From Labia minor (lineage: Eukaryota > Arthropoda > Insecta > Dermaptera > Spongiphoridae), in the NCBI GenBank assembly GCA_963082975.1, contig OY720345.1:14596491-14660490 (forward strand): DNA of 64,000 bases, read 5' to 3'. The notes under the pieces were generated by a model. That model worked only from the letters and a program-made list of their open reading frames with translations, was not told where the DNA came from and made no database searches. Every line of letters starts with the position of its first letter. Position 1 is the stretch's first letter. Both the position numbers and the translations under genes were made by a program. Of the stretch, positions 1-22,907 are shown piece after piece.

Positions 1-562
1 GAGACTCCATTTCTTGTTCTTGAAATAAATTTGATTCATCTAATGTATAATTTAAATAAAAAATTGGTTGAAGGATTTCTTCCTTTTCTTGATTGATTAA
101 AAAAAGTTGTGTACTTTGTAAATTGTTAATGTTCTCTTGGGTAGATTCTTGATATAAAATCGGTATTTGTTCCAATTCTTGAAATAACGACACTTGTTCA
201 TTTTGTTTATCTTCTTGTCTATCTTCTTTTGAATCAGCAAATAGATCATTTTTAATATTTTCAATAGAATTTAAACATAAATTATTTTCTATTTCTAAAA
301 AAAAAATGAATATTTGAAAATATTAAATAAAGAGAATCAATTTAAATTTAGGTATATATATTAAAATACCAATATGTGGTTCTAAATTTTTATTTGATGG
401 AATATGTGTTTGTGTATTTTCCAGAACTGGTAAAATCTGTTCTGAGTGAACTGTTTGGCCATCAGGCAAATAAAAAACTGTAGATTGTAAATATTGACTA
501 GCATCGATTGTTGTAGATAAAAGTCCTTCATGACTTGTTAGTGTAATTGTATTTGAAGACAT
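1..562 (-). CDS. 5' part of an unrecognised gene, partial at left edge
   Basis: Two coding exons read leftwards: 562-370, then 294-1 running off the window. The first exon starts with ATG directly after a pyrimidine-rich AG acceptor (TTTTTTAG|ATG), so a 5' UTR intron is likely. The donor at 369-368 is GTATTT and the acceptor is TTTTTTTTTAG. Joining them in phase 1 keeps an open frame for about 162 codons. The protein is acidic and rich in Gln, Glu, Asn and Leu (for example FQELEQIPILYQES), with no membrane segment and no zinc finger in the visible part. I do not recognise a family. The composition would suit the N-terminal region of a transcription factor, but that is only a guess. It is transcribed divergently from Br140. 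Confidence 0.6.
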
Positions 563-1095
563 CTAAAAAAGAAACAATTTCATAAAGTTATTTAATGAGT
601 TTAAACGTAAACTTTTGCTTTTAAAACAGGCTTGTATAATATAGAATCACATCAGATTATTAATGATAAATAAAAGAAATCAAGGTTTGTATTAATATGT
701 TAAAAATAGAAATTATATTTATCTATCCAATTAACAATAATTTTTAATATGCTAAATCATCTCATAAATTATTTCCTATACATATGTAGTTTTGAAGTTT
801 TTTCAAATTCAAAATTAAGTAATAAAATATACTTTTTAATTAATATAAATAAAATTTCTTTTATAGTTAAATGATTCAAATTTCACATTAAATTATTTGA
901 CAGTTTAAATTCTATAGGAAAACAATGTGATTATTTTAAGGTTTATTTAATATATATTTAAAATTTTAATTATTTAAAATTGTTTAAAAATATAATTAAT
1001 ATTTTTTTATTATCTTATTGATTATCTATTTTAAATATTTATTTTCTAGTCTTCAATAAAAATCATATTATTACCTTAAACTTATATTATTTATT

Positions 1096-1126
<31 letters not shown>

Positions 1127-1772
1127 ATATTAATCAAGTTTTAATATTTCATATTTACAAAAATAATTGAATTTGGGTTGATTAAAGTTTTAATTCATGT
1201 TTAAATCGGATGGTCTGTGGGTCTGTGGTTTAAATTGCAAAATTGAAAATGGTGTATACAAAGTGACAGAACTGGAGATTGAAGGGGTAAGCTCATGACG
1301 TCATCAATATGGAGCTTAACATGTTTAGAAATCTTGTTTATATATTATAAAACATAAGTGTTTGATTTTTATCAGAATAAAAACTTCGATTATACATTAT
1401 TTTTATTTATCAGATTTAAATATATATATTTTCACTTAATATTATAATTTTCTACTTTTATTTTAGTATTATGCATTTATGTATAATTAGCTGTTAAAAA
1501 AAGGTTAAAATCAATAAAGGTAATGTTGATCTTTTTAAATTTACTAAAATTTTTATTATTGGATTAATTTATAATCTTTTTATTAAATATAAGCCTTTAT
1601 TAATATATTGTTTTTATTGAAATAAAATCTCAAACACAAAAAATAGTATTTCATAAAATGTTAACAATCAACAAACTTATAATAGTTGCTTTATGATGAT
1701 TTGATATATTTTCTATAAATTAGAGATATAATAAATTATTACATAATTTATAGTCGTTTTATTTTTTAGAAG
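563..1772. promoter_or_regulatory. Divergent promoter region between the left-edge gene and Br140
   Basis: About 1.2 kb between two head-to-head start codons. Most is A/T sequence with an (AT)n run near 1095-1130. The less AT-rich part, about 1200-1320, carries a perfect palindrome TGACGTCA (CRE/ATF type) at 1296-1303. It also carries GGGGTAAGC near 1285-1292, which could be the donor of a non-coding first exon for Br140. An acceptor (ATTTTTTAG) ends at 1769, four bases before the Br140 ATG, so a 5' UTR intron of about 480 bp is likely. A short ATG-to-TGA reading frame of five codons lies near 1250, inside the presumed leader. Confidence 0.45.
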
Positions 1773-11734
<9,962 letters not shown>

Positions 11735-11817
11735 ACAATATAAAATTTTGTTAAATTAAGATTGAAAAATTATGAAAATTTATTTTATTTTTTTTTAATT
11801 TATTTTTAATTATAATA

Positions 11818-11858
<41 letters not shown>

Positions 11859-11896
11859 TGTAAATATTTATTATTTAAATTATGATTGTAATTTTT

Positions 11897-11902
11897 AATA
11901 AA
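11897..11902 (+). other. Likely Br140 polyadenylation signal
   Basis: AATAAA lies 163 bases after the Br140 stop, just past an (AT)n run at about 11820-11856. An overlapping AATAAATAAAG follows at once. Confidence 0.5.
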
Positions 11903-12429
11903 ATAAATAAAGATGAGAAATTTTTTTTTCCATGATTCAATGTATTTTTTTGAAAAAAAATATATCTTAAACATTATATCTGTTTTATATCAAATATTTG
12001 AATTTGTATATATTTAATCAAAATTAAAAGTATTTTTTTAGAAATTTAATTTAAATTGTCATCCTGATCTACCTGGAATACTTTTATTAATCTTACTTTA
12101 TTTAGCTAATTAAACTTTTTATCAAAAAAATAAATTTTATTCCAAGTCAATTAAACAGTCAGTTAATTTTCATAACTGATTAATACTGTCTTACCTTCTT
12201 ATAATAATAATATTGTACCTTAATGTGACTTTATTAAGAGGGGTCCAAACTTATAGTTTCAAGGACCTGATTGGTATTTGCAGTGTGTGTGTCTATGCAT
12301 ATTCGAATTGACCATCCTCATTTTGATTAAGGAAGCATTAAATTTTATTTATTACTTTAAAATTAATAATTTTATATTATACATACTTATATAAAATTAT
12401 TTTAAAAAATCCTTTTAAAACAATATTTT

Positions 12430-12783
12430 TCAAAATGTCTTATGGGCCGGATAAAATCAGCTGGAGGGCCGGGTTTGGCCCATAGGCCGTTTTAGTTTAG
12501 TTTAAAAAGTATGTTTATTAGCCAAAAATATACAAATATATGTTTTTTTTCCCATAACATATAAAAGGGATTACATGACTTTCATACAGCTAATTGGTGA
12601 CTAAGGTCGTAATTATCTATACAATGTTTCTTTTTTAATATTACGCTAATAACTATATTTAATATTACAATTTCAAAGTGTAAATTAATTATTATTTTTT
12701 TTCTTTGTCTAGGAAAAGGCTATATAAAATAAAAACCTAGACTATAAGCCCGTAGGCCGTAGTGGCCGTAGTATGGACATCTG
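12430..12783. mobile_element. GGCC-rich hAT-like remnant
   Basis: 12436-12490 has repeated GGGCCGG / TTTGGCCCATAGGCCG words. 12745-12783 ends with GTAGGCCGTAGTGGCCGTAG then TATGGACATCTG. This is the composition seen at the ends of some hAT elements. No matching left terminus or 8-bp duplication could be found, so it is probably truncated. It abuts the MITE at 12790. Confidence 0.35.
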
Positions 12784-12789
12784 TTAGAG

Positions 12790-13150
12790 CAGTGTTTCTC
12801 AACCTTTTTGGACCAAACGCCCCCTTTGTAAGACCCGCTTCTTAATTCGCCCCCTATAAATTTTTACAGATAAAAATTGCATGATAATCCCTAATATAAG
12901 GTAGGTACACTAGGTGATACTTAGAGCCATATTGAAAAATCGAGTTTCAGATCCTGAATGCAAAATCATCTGACCCTTTGTTTTAGAACCATATTGAAAA
13001 AAGAGGAAATGTTTAAAAAGCCTGTTCGCAAAATCATCTTACCTTATTTTAGAGTTGAAAATGATTTCGCCCCCCCAAAATAACTTATCGCCCCTTTTAA
13101 GATGTCGATCGCCCTCCAAGGGGCGATATCGCCCAGGTTGAGAATCACTG
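12790..13150. mobile_element. Complete non-autonomous hAT element (MITE), 361 bp
   Basis: The left end CAGTGTTTCTCAACCT and the right end AGGTTGAGAATCACTG are terminal inverted repeats with one mismatch in 16. The element is flanked by a perfect 8-bp target duplication TGTTAGAG at 12782-12789 and 13151-13158, the size made by hAT transposases. Inside are several runs of CGCCCCC and GGGGCGA and no open reading frame. The perfect duplication implies fairly recent insertion. Confidence 0.88.
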
Positions 13151-13575
13151 TGTTAGAGCATTAATTATTTGAAATTTACTCTTATTTGGCGCTCTTCCAT
13201 TGTAGTAAATAAAAATATTATCATTATTTTGAGCTTAGAGAAATTATATAACCATTTATAGTTTATATAAATAATATGAGTAATATTTTCTTTTATTTTT
13301 AATTTTATGATATTATTTTCAATATCTATATCATATATATAGATATAGATATATATACATAGATAAGTTATGATTGTGAAACAATTTACGTCAAACGATT
13401 TGTCATATGTTTTAAGGTTATAACTGGTTATAACGTAAACTATTTTTCTTAAATTTACAACTCAAATTGGTTTGATTTTATATTCAAATTTAAAAAAAGA
13501 AATTCCTATGTATAATTATATTAAATCTAAAACCTAAAATTGTCTCTTTCAATTGCTGAAAGAGAAAAAAACGCG

Positions 13576-16500
13576 ATGTGGTCTTTTTTTTCCCGTGATT
13601 TTTCTAAAGAATTCCCATATGAAATAGGAGAAAAAGTATCCGGATTAGAAAATATAAGTGTTTGGCAATTACATAAAGCCAAAAAGAAGGTATTTATCAA
13701 AAAATATATATATTAAAATATTTATTTATTCTACAGAGGCAGTATATATATATATTAATCTGACAAATTAAAATATAAAATAGTTATTATTTAATTATTT
13801 CAGGGAACATCTGAAGAAGTCTCTGTTTTTGTATATGATGTTAAAAATGGTTCCGAAGTTCAATTAGAAACAGCTAAAGCTTCAATTAAAAGATTAAAAA
13901 CATTGAGGCATCCAAGTATTCTCACATTTTTAGATAGTTATGAGGTATATTTTATTTTATTTTTCTATTTTTTAATTATATCTATATTTTTACAAATAAT
14001 TTTGGCAACTAAAATATAATTGAATATAAATTAACGATTTATCATCTCAGCACACTTGATTAAATTAAACCTTATATATGTGTAAAACATTACCTAATTT
14101 ATTTCAATTTTTTATTTATCTTAAATTATTAACTTAATGTACATTTGATTTAATTTTTCTTATTTCAGTCTGACAAATTCTTATATTTAGCAACGGAATA
14201 TGTAGAGCCATTAGAAAATCATCTTACACAACTATCTAAAGATAGTCAACAAAGAGAACTTTATCTTGCATGGGGTATTTTTCAAATTACAGTAAGTATT
14301 ATTTATTATTATTATTGAAGTATCTAAAATAATGTAACGATTATAATAATAATAAATAATAATTATAAAATAAGAATGAAACATGAATTTTATTTATTTC
14401 TAAAATAAAATTTAGTATCAATAATTCATTAAAAATCAGAGAATATACATTTTCTAAAATAATATTAGCAATTTTTTTTTATTTCTAGAGAGCTTTAAGT
14501 TTTTTGAATAATGACGGAAATTTACGCCACAATAATGTTTGCCTACCGTCAGTTTTTGTCAATGCAGCTGGCGAATGGTTTCTCGGTGGTCTTGAATATG
14601 TTTCTACACAAAATGAAACTTTTCCTAATAAAATTCTTCCAGAATTAATAAAATATGAACCACCCGAGAAATTGGACCCTAATAAACAAAATAAAATAAC
14701 AAAATGGTATAAAATTAATTTATTCTTCAAACATTTATTGCAAATTTTTTAATTAAATGATTTTTATATATAATTTTTTTAAAGAGATAAGAATTCACAT
14801 TAGTTAATTTTTAAATATATGATATTCAATTTTCTTTTCATCTTATACTATATGTCTATATCTTATTTGACTTTAACACTATTTCTATTATAAGCATTAT
14901 TGTTAAAATCTGTCCTATTTTCCTTTTTCATATCTTTACTTCATTAACTGAATGGTCTTTCTTATTGTTTTTAATAGAACAACTTGACCACATGCCAATT
15001 TTCATGTATAAAATAAATAATGGCTTGAAAATTTTTAGCTCGACAGACATGTGGGGTTTAGGATGTTTAATTTGGGAGGCTTTTAATGGATCTCTCCCAA
15101 AACAATCTGCATTAAAACAATTGAATAACGTAAATGTTAATTTATTTATTATAATATGGTTTAATGGAGATTTATTAATTTTATTAATATTATTTATTGC
15201 AGATTCCAAAACAATTAAGTTCACTTTATTGTGAATTAGTTAGTGCCAATCCATCAAATAGACCCAATCCAGCAGATGTAATTAGTCGTTGTAGACGCCA
15301 AGGTGGTTATTTTAAAAACGACCTTGTTGATGTACTTTTGTTTTTAGAAGAAATTCAAATCAAAGATAGAACAGAAAAATCAAGGTTATAATTTTTTTTT
15401 TTATAATCACTAAATGGTGAATTTTTTGTCTTAAAATTACCGTTTTGAGGCAATTACTCATTTTCAAGTTTAATTTCCACTTTGTGTTTTATATATTTTC
15501 TGATAACTAGAAAAATTTCTAAAAGAAAACTTTTTTTTAGATTTTTTGCTGCTCTTTCCTCTCAATTAGAACAATTTCCTACACATGTTTGTAAATTAAA
15601 AATTCTTCCTCAACTCGTAACAGCATTTGAATATGGAGATGCTGGTGCAGCAGTATTAGCACCCATGTTTAAATTAGGAAGACTTCTAGATGAAAGTGAA
15701 TACCAAAAAATCATTGTTCCATGTGTTTTAAAGCTTTTTGCTTCTACAGATCGAGCTACAAGAATAAGACTTTTACAACAACTAGAACAATTTATAAGTA
15801 AAGAACTGTTCTAAAAATTTATCAGATTTATTTGTTTGTCTTCCTTTTGTTTAAAAATATAATCGATTTTTTTTAGGCCACCTTCATTCAGCTACAGTCA
15901 ATGATGCCATATTTCCACAAATTGTGCTTGGATTTACTGATACCAACTCTACCGTTAGGGAACAAACTGTAAAGGTATTTATATTAGGTTTAATTATTTT
16001 TTTTTTTTAAATAAATTACAAATTAATATATTTTTATTATATTTAATTATTATTTATTTTTAGTCAATTATTCATTTAGCACCTAAATTAAATTACAATA
16101 ATCTGAATGTTGAAGTGCTTCGGCATTTTGCCAGACTCCAAGGAAAAGATGAACAGGTAAGTAAGTGAAAATAATTAAAATTATTATCAATTAAAGATTG
16201 ACGAGTCAATTAAATAAATTATACTAAAAATATATTCTGCCCATAATAAATTAATTCCTTCATTTTTATTAAAATTAAATTAAATATCTAGACAATTAAT
16301 TAATAAAAATTTAATATTATTCTTAGGGAGGAATTCGGACAAATACTACCGTTTGTTTAGGCAAAATAGCACAACATTTGCATCCCCAGATTCGGCAAAA
16401 AATTTTAATTTCTGCATTTATACGAGCTATGAGAGATTCATTTCCACCTTGTCGAAGTGCTGGTTGGTAATTATATTTAAAATTTTTGTATTTTTATTTC

Positions 16501-18524
16501 TTATTAAATTTTAATTAATCTAATTGTTTTATTTTTAAAGGTGTACTTGCTTTAGCTGCTACACAACAATATTTTCTTTTAGAAGAAGTAGCTTCAAGAA
16601 TTTTACCTTGGCTCTGTTTGTTAACAATCGATCCAGAAAAACAAGTACGAGATAATGCTTTCAGAACAATAAAAGGATTTTTAGGAAAATTAGAAAAGGT
16701 TTCTGAAGACCCTAGTCTTAGAGAATCTATGGGTAAATAATTAATCTTTTTCAATGATTTTGATAATTTTTGATATTTACCAATATTAATTAATTTATTA
16801 AAATATATTCAATCACTTAGATTTCGAATTAGATATTTTCTACAAAAATAACGAGCAAACCGCACTATTTTCAAATTACCTAGTTAGGTAATATACAATA
16901 ATTTGAAAAATTGAAAAAACATTAACATAAACTTAACATTTTGTAAATTCTTTTATTTATTTATGATAAGAAACATTAAAAAAAGATTTAATTTTACTCT
17001 TGCATTCGGATGATTATGACTGATGTTTTTGAAAAAAATAATTAAGATTTACTTTGATTGTCAATTTAATTTTTGAATAATAATGAATTTTTTATTAAAA
17101 TTTTGGTAAATAACCTTTCAATAACGAATGTTTTTACTGAGCAATTGAATAATTTGATAATAAACTCTTTCAGTTTGCGAAAGAAATTATAAATATAACT
17201 TATAATTTGTAAATTATCATGTATTATTATGTAAAATTAAGTTCCAATCATTTACCAGTCAAGAATTTAATTAAGAGTTGACTTACCTTGATTTTTTCTC
17301 TATTTTCTAAAAAAAAATAATTTATTTGATATTAAAAATTATTATTGAAATAAATTGATAAAATATTGAAATTTTTTTTATTTTTTATTTTTAGAGGCTG
17401 ATGTTCATACTGCAACACCGTCATTATCTAATGCAGCAGCAACTTGGGCTGGTTGGGCTGTTTCTGCTGTTACAGCAAAATTTTATCGTAGTCAATCAGA
17501 TACAGTTCGTTCTTCTAGTGGCGGAAACTTTTCTTCAGCTCATGGAAAGAGTCTTTCTAAAACTTCAGCATCACTAGGTTTTTACTATTTTATGAGATTG
17601 AATTACTGAGTTAATGCTATTTTAAATTATAAAATTTTAGAACAACCATCTAGTAGTAGTTTATCGACAACAACCTCTAGTGTAACTTCAATGACATCTT
17701 TGGAACAAGAGGAAAGCAAAGGCCAGGAAAGCGTATCTGATTATGAACATTGGGAGGATAATGAACATTGGGGCGAATTGGAATCATCTCGACCTGCATT
17801 AGGCCGAATGAATACAGCCTCAACAACAACAACCACAACCACTACCACTACCACTACCACTACATTATCTTCAACTACATTGACAACATCAACAGCTATG
17901 CCATCTGACGGTTGGGATGTTGAAGAATGGGGATCACTTGATGAAGCTCCAGTAAGAAATATTTATTTTATTTAGAAAAAAATAACAAAAAATTAACTTG
18001 TTAATTATTAATTAATTAAAAAAAAATTATCAAATAAAAAGTCTTTTTTTTTCTTAAAGGAACTTGAAAGTCCTTGTGATGATGTTTGGCAGGGGAATCC
18101 AGATTTAAATAAAGAAAAATCTGTAAGTAAATTTTTATTTTTAATTTAATTTATTAGTAAATTTCGTTTTCCTACCACAAATATTTTAATTTTAATTTTA
18201 GGACGACGCCTCTAGAGATATCAAAGAAGAAGAAGGAGATTGGAAAGATACTGAATGGGAACCTTTAGAAGAACCTTCTGGTATTACATTATTTTTTTAA
18301 TATTATCCTATTATATTGACAAAACTTAATTTATATGATTTAATCAATTTAAAAATATTATATGATATACATTTTAAATGTTTGTTAAAGGTTCTGCAAA
18401 ACATGAAGAAGCTAGAAAAAAACGTGAAGAACGAAAATTGCATAGACAACGGGAACTTGAAGCTCGACGTGCTAATCGTAGCACTGCTGGGGGAGCAATG
18501 AAATTAGCTGCTAAGAAAATTTAA
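13576..18524 (+). CDS. Scyl1: SCYL1 (N-terminal kinase-like protein; yata in Drosophila)
   Basis: Pseudokinase that binds COPI coat and golgins and supports Golgi-to-ER traffic. Sixteen coding exons: 13576-13689, 13804-13944, 14169-14291, 14489-14706, 15039-15129, 15203-15384, 15541-15797, 15877-15974, 16064-16156, 16327-16462, 16541-16732, 17395-17577, 17641-17951, 18060-18122, 18202-18280, 18391-18524. They give 804 residues, near the family length. The start [16 protein letters not shown] is typical. The kinase-like domain (about 14-290) lacks a glycine loop, has HNNVC in place of HRDLKPEN and LGGLEY in place of DFG, so it should be catalytically dead. HEAT-like repeats follow (about 320-560) with [20 protein letters not shown] and [12 protein letters not shown]. 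Then come [10 protein letters not shown], a Thr run, acidic/Trp motifs ([13 protein letters not shown]) and a basic helical tail ending MKLAAKKI. The end lacks the terminal Asp of vertebrate RKLD. The 14706/15039 join gives Cys before STDMW. Confidence 0.93.
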
Positions 18525-19220
18525 TAACTTTCCTTAAAAATAATATCTAAGCATTGATTTTTGTCTTAAAATATTTTAAATTAAAAAAATTATATCCCTT
18601 TATAAATATTGTAATTTATATAAACATTCAATTTTCCTTTTATATTTATAGAAATGTACGCATTGACTAAATTTTAATAAAATATAAATTTTTCAATTTT
18701 TTTTTAACAAATTCTAGACATGAAATTGTGTTAATTTATACAATAAAATTATACCTTTTAATTCTAATCTTCACATTTGATCCCCTCTCATTGGGTTTAT
18801 AAATAAATGGAAAGATCATATTGAATTAAAATAAAATAAGGCTTAGGTGAGTTTAATTATTATTATTATTGTGATAATTATAAATTGTATTAATAAATAA
18901 TTTCAATTTAAGTGAATTTTATTTCTGAGACAAGTTCTTTCTTTAAGGAAGACCAAAATTGTTGAGGTCAGTATTTCATTTAAATTATAAACCCCTTTAG
19001 AAATTTTCATATTTTTTTAAACCTATTTTTGAATATTAAGTGGACATTACACAAATAATTTTATATAACTTAAAAAGTTAAATAAATAAACAAAATTAAT
19101 TATAATAATTTTTATTATAATGATTATTTATATTTTGATTTATTATATTTGTATAGCCAATTATCAGATTCTTAAGATAAGAAAATATATTTTTCAATAC
19201 ATTATTTTTTATTTATAATA

Positions 19221-19257
<37 letters not shown>

Positions 19258-19533
19258 TATACAAATTTTTAATTAAATATAAATTAAAAAATAATAAGAA
19301 ACAATTTAAGTAAAAAAATAAAAGTTAAGATTTAAATGAGTGATATGAAATGTAAATATTTCAAGATTCAATGAAAAAAAATCGAGTAGTAATAATTTAA
19401 AATGTGTGATATTCTTGAATACTAAAAAACTAAAGAGTAAGTAGTCTTCATTTAGACTTGATTATGTTTTGGCGAATATCAGCACAGCCTTTTTCTATTG
19501 GCAGATGGCGAATATTATTTAGGTTACTTAAAA
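18525..19533. other. Intergenic region between convergent SCYL1 and zinc-finger genes
   Basis: AT-rich 3' flanks of both genes. It includes an (AT)n microsatellite at about 19224-19260. No coding sequence, RNA gene or transposon was recognised. Confidence 0.5.
18676..18681 (+). other. Likely SCYL1 polyadenylation signal
   Basis: AATAAA lies 152 bases after the SCYL1 stop codon. A second AATAAA follows near 18743. The two genes here converge, with the zinc-finger stop on the other strand at 19534. Confidence 0.5.
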
Positions 19534-22500
19534 CTATGTCATATAAATAGGCCAAATATATAAAGTATTGCTGCCATCAGTGCGGACAGATTCTAATGTT
19601 TCTCTTGTATATTGTAAGACATCTCCAGACACAGCAACACTCTCACCAGTTAAAGTATGATGTGATGTTCTTGAAACTTCTGGAACGGCTATATTTAAAT
19701 TAATTGGTTGAGACTCGCCAAGTGGATCATCAGGTAATATTGACTCTGTATGATGATTTTCATCTGTATGAATTGTAATCTCAGTCACTTGATCCATTTC
19801 ATTAAGGTTTGTATTAGTGACTGTTGGCATTCCAACAGCAACTCCAGCCGCTGCTGCGGCCGCTGCCGCTGCAGCAGCAGCAGCAGCAGCTTCATTATTA
19901 CTACTCGAGTTTGATAAGGAATGAACATCAAGAGCATTTATTGGAGTATCTGGCGCTTCTATTTTAGTTGATACATCAATCATTTCTGATTGAGTAACGG
20001 TTAAACGTTGTCGATTGTGTGTGTTTAAATGACGTTTCATATCGGAACGTACACGAAATGGTTTACCACAAATAGAACATGGATGTGGCTTTTCACCTGA
20101 AACAAAATAACAAATAAGTTAAAAAAATGCTAAAGATGATAAATTATTAAAAAAAATAAAAGAATGATTTATTAATAATTATTAATCATAATAAAATTAA
20201 TGTATTTATTACCTGTATGAATTCTACGATGATTTTGTAAATAGGAGGAAGCTCGGAACGTTTTCTCACAATATTCACATTTATAATTTTTTTCTCCAGT
20301 ATGAATTCTTCTATGTACAATAAGAGAATATTTTCGTGCAAAGTCTTTGCCACAAAATTCACATTGAAAATTTTTTTCTTCTGAATGTAATGAAATACAA
20401 TGATATTTTAAATCACCCCATTGACGAAAATGTCGTCCACAAAACTCGCACTTGTATGGTTTATCACCTGAATGGAGTCTTAGATGAACCTAGAAGAAAT
20501 ATATAAATATTACAAATATAAAGATAATAAAATATAGTGATTTTTTTTCTTTGTTATAATTCTGTCTTTCCTGAAATTAATATAAATGATTACACTCTTC
20601 AAATATTTTATTTAATTTAAAAATGTCCGCCTAAGTTTTATTGATTTAATTTTACATCCGTATTGTAATATATCAAAATAATTATAAAAAGTAAACTTTT
20701 ACCTTAAGTGCACTTGCAGCAAAGAAACTTTTGTTGCAAATTTCACAAGTATGTGGCCGTTCTCCGGAATGACTTCTTAAATGATAAACTAATGAGTTTC
20801 TATGATGAAAAATTCTACCGCATTGGGTACATGTAAGATGTAATCCTGGCCGGCGATTTTTTTTTATTTTCTTCTTAGAGACCGTCTCTTGAGATTCTTC
20901 ATCTTGTGAAGTTAATTCCCCTGAATTGTCATCATCGTGACTACTTCTTTTTATCTGATTTGTTGTTGTTGTAGTTGAAGTGGTAGTTGTTGTAGTATCT
21001 GAGTATTGAGGTTTCGATCCAAACATGATACCTGTCAGTGGGGTTTCATTTTCTGCTTTCACATTTAATCCTGCTGACGATGGGACTATGTTTTTTTGTC
21101 TTTCGTGTGTTTTTATTGTTTCTGCATTTGCTCTCGTGGTTGTGTTTGTTGGGGCATTTGGACCAACAACAGTAACTTGTTCTGTTACGGATTCGATAGG
21201 AGTATTGTTCGTTTGATGTTGATTTGTTTCTGGTACAGTAATTCTATTAACTGAAATACTAATTTCTTCCTCAGGATACCAAACTTTATCGGATTTAATG
21301 GAACGCATTTCATTTGAAGAAATTATTAAATGATCAGTTTCTTCTTCCGAGTCAACTTTTACACGAATACCCTCCATCATATCTTCTGTATCACTAAATT
21401 CGTTAATTTCATCTTCTTTAGGATGTGACAAATTCATATGCGTTTCATATGCTTTTTGTCTTCGAAATGTTTTCCCACATTGTTGACAAGCGATTGATAC
21501 AAAATTATTAAGATTCTTCGACTCGTTAACGATTTGCTGAGTAACAGAAGAAGGAGGTGATGGAGTGGGTTCACTTATATTTGCACATGCTTCACTTTTA
21601 TCATTAATTTTAATCAATAAATTCTGAGTAGGTTTTGGTTCATAGTGACTTTTTAAATGTTCAAAAAATTTCAATTGATTAATGAAATTTTTACCACATA
21701 ATTCGCAACTAAACGATTTTTTGGGGTTTGAATGAGTTAATTTATGACTTGATAATGCAGATTGTGTTTGAAATGATTCCCCACACTTAGGACATCGATA
21801 CGTTCGTGATATTGATGATTTCTTAGGATTTTTTAATTTTTTTGGAATACGTTTTTTATGAGGTAAACTTCTTCGTGAAGTTTTGAGATCATTTTCTACG
21901 TCATAATCAGAATCATTGTCATCTTGGAACCCTTCTTCACTTTCATCATCCAATTCATCTTCAAGATTTTCTATTTTAATATAAGATTGATCTTTCAAAT
22001 TATTTTCAACTTCTTCATTGGATGTATTTTTAATATATTTATTTTTCATTGGCAATGGACGATAATCTGTAAACTTTTTTAATTGAGTTAAAGATGGAAT
22101 GGGTGAATACATTTTTAAAATTCTATCTTCGTTATGATGCGGCTGGGAATGTGTAGTATGAGGTTGCGTTTGATGATCAGGCTGTTGTGTTGTTAATAAA
22201 TGCTGCTCCTGGTGATTAACCATTACAGCATCATCATTGACCGTTTGCATATAAGTGGAAACCATGCCCATTTGAGAAATAGCCTCGGCCTTTACCTCTA
22301 CGGAAGGACTTAGTGGCGCCATTTGAGAAATATGATGATCATGTAGGGACACTGGAACTGAGGGAACTTTTGCATGTAAATTAGAAAGACTTGATGGGCT
22401 TACAATTACATTGGATTCTGATGAAACAACAACATTATTTTTTTGTTGTTGAACTAATTGTACAGCCACAAGAGCAGCTGCTAAACTCCTATCCTCTTCA

Positions 22501-22907
22501 GTCAAATCATGAGCTAAAATATCTTCTGCAGTTTCAAATGGTTCATTTACAGGAATATATTGTGGAAGACCACGTTCTAAACTTGGATGGTGACCAAATT
22601 CATTTGGTGTATTTGTTTGACGAATCATCATATCAACAACCATATTTCCATGAACAACATGATGTGTTAAAAGATCGCTACCAATTAACGAGGCATTGCC
22701 AGATGTATTACAATCAACAAGATCTTTAGTTAATGTTACATCTGATACCCTATGAATATTCATATATTGCGAATTTATTAAGTCTGGTTCATGAGTAGTT
22801 TCGTTGTCTTTTATTACATTATTGGAGGTTAATTTAACAACATCACTGGGTAAATGAGTGACCATATCTACATTTTCAAGAATTTCCTGAGAACGTTCAT
22901 CATTCAT
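19534..22907 (-). CDS. C2H2 zinc-finger protein, nine fingers
   Basis: Probable sequence-specific nuclear DNA-binding protein. Three coding exons: 22907-20703, 20489-20213, 20096-19534. Joined in frame they give 1014 residues. The long N-terminal half is acidic and Ser/Thr/Gln/His-rich, with an acidic stretch (DDESEEGFQDDNDSDYD) and a basic patch (SLPHKKRIPKKLKNPKK) that may be a nuclear signal. Two fingers follow (YRCPKCGESFQ and FSCELCGKNF), then a third (IACQQCGKTFRRQ), a Thr-rich linker and a run of six (LTCTQCGRIF, HTCEICNKSF, YKCEFCGRHF, FQCEFCGKDF, YKCEYCEKTF, HPCSICGKPF) with TGEKxY/P-type linkers. The fifth and ninth fingers span or begin at splice junctions. The last exon has an uninterrupted run of about 15 Ala and a C-terminal tail ending WPIYMT. 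I could not assign an orthologue. The upstream acceptor TTTTTTTTTACAG at about 22979 suggests a 5' UTR intron. Confidence 0.88.

Larger units (their letters stand above)
11735..13575. other. Intergenic region between Br140 and SCYL1
   Basis: Holds the Br140 3' UTR and (AT)n run, unique AT-rich sequence, a GGCC-rich transposon remnant (12430-12783), a complete hAT MITE (12790-13150), a palindromic ATATAGATAT cluster near 13330-13365 and the short SCYL1 upstream region. No other coding sequence was found. Confidence 0.6.
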
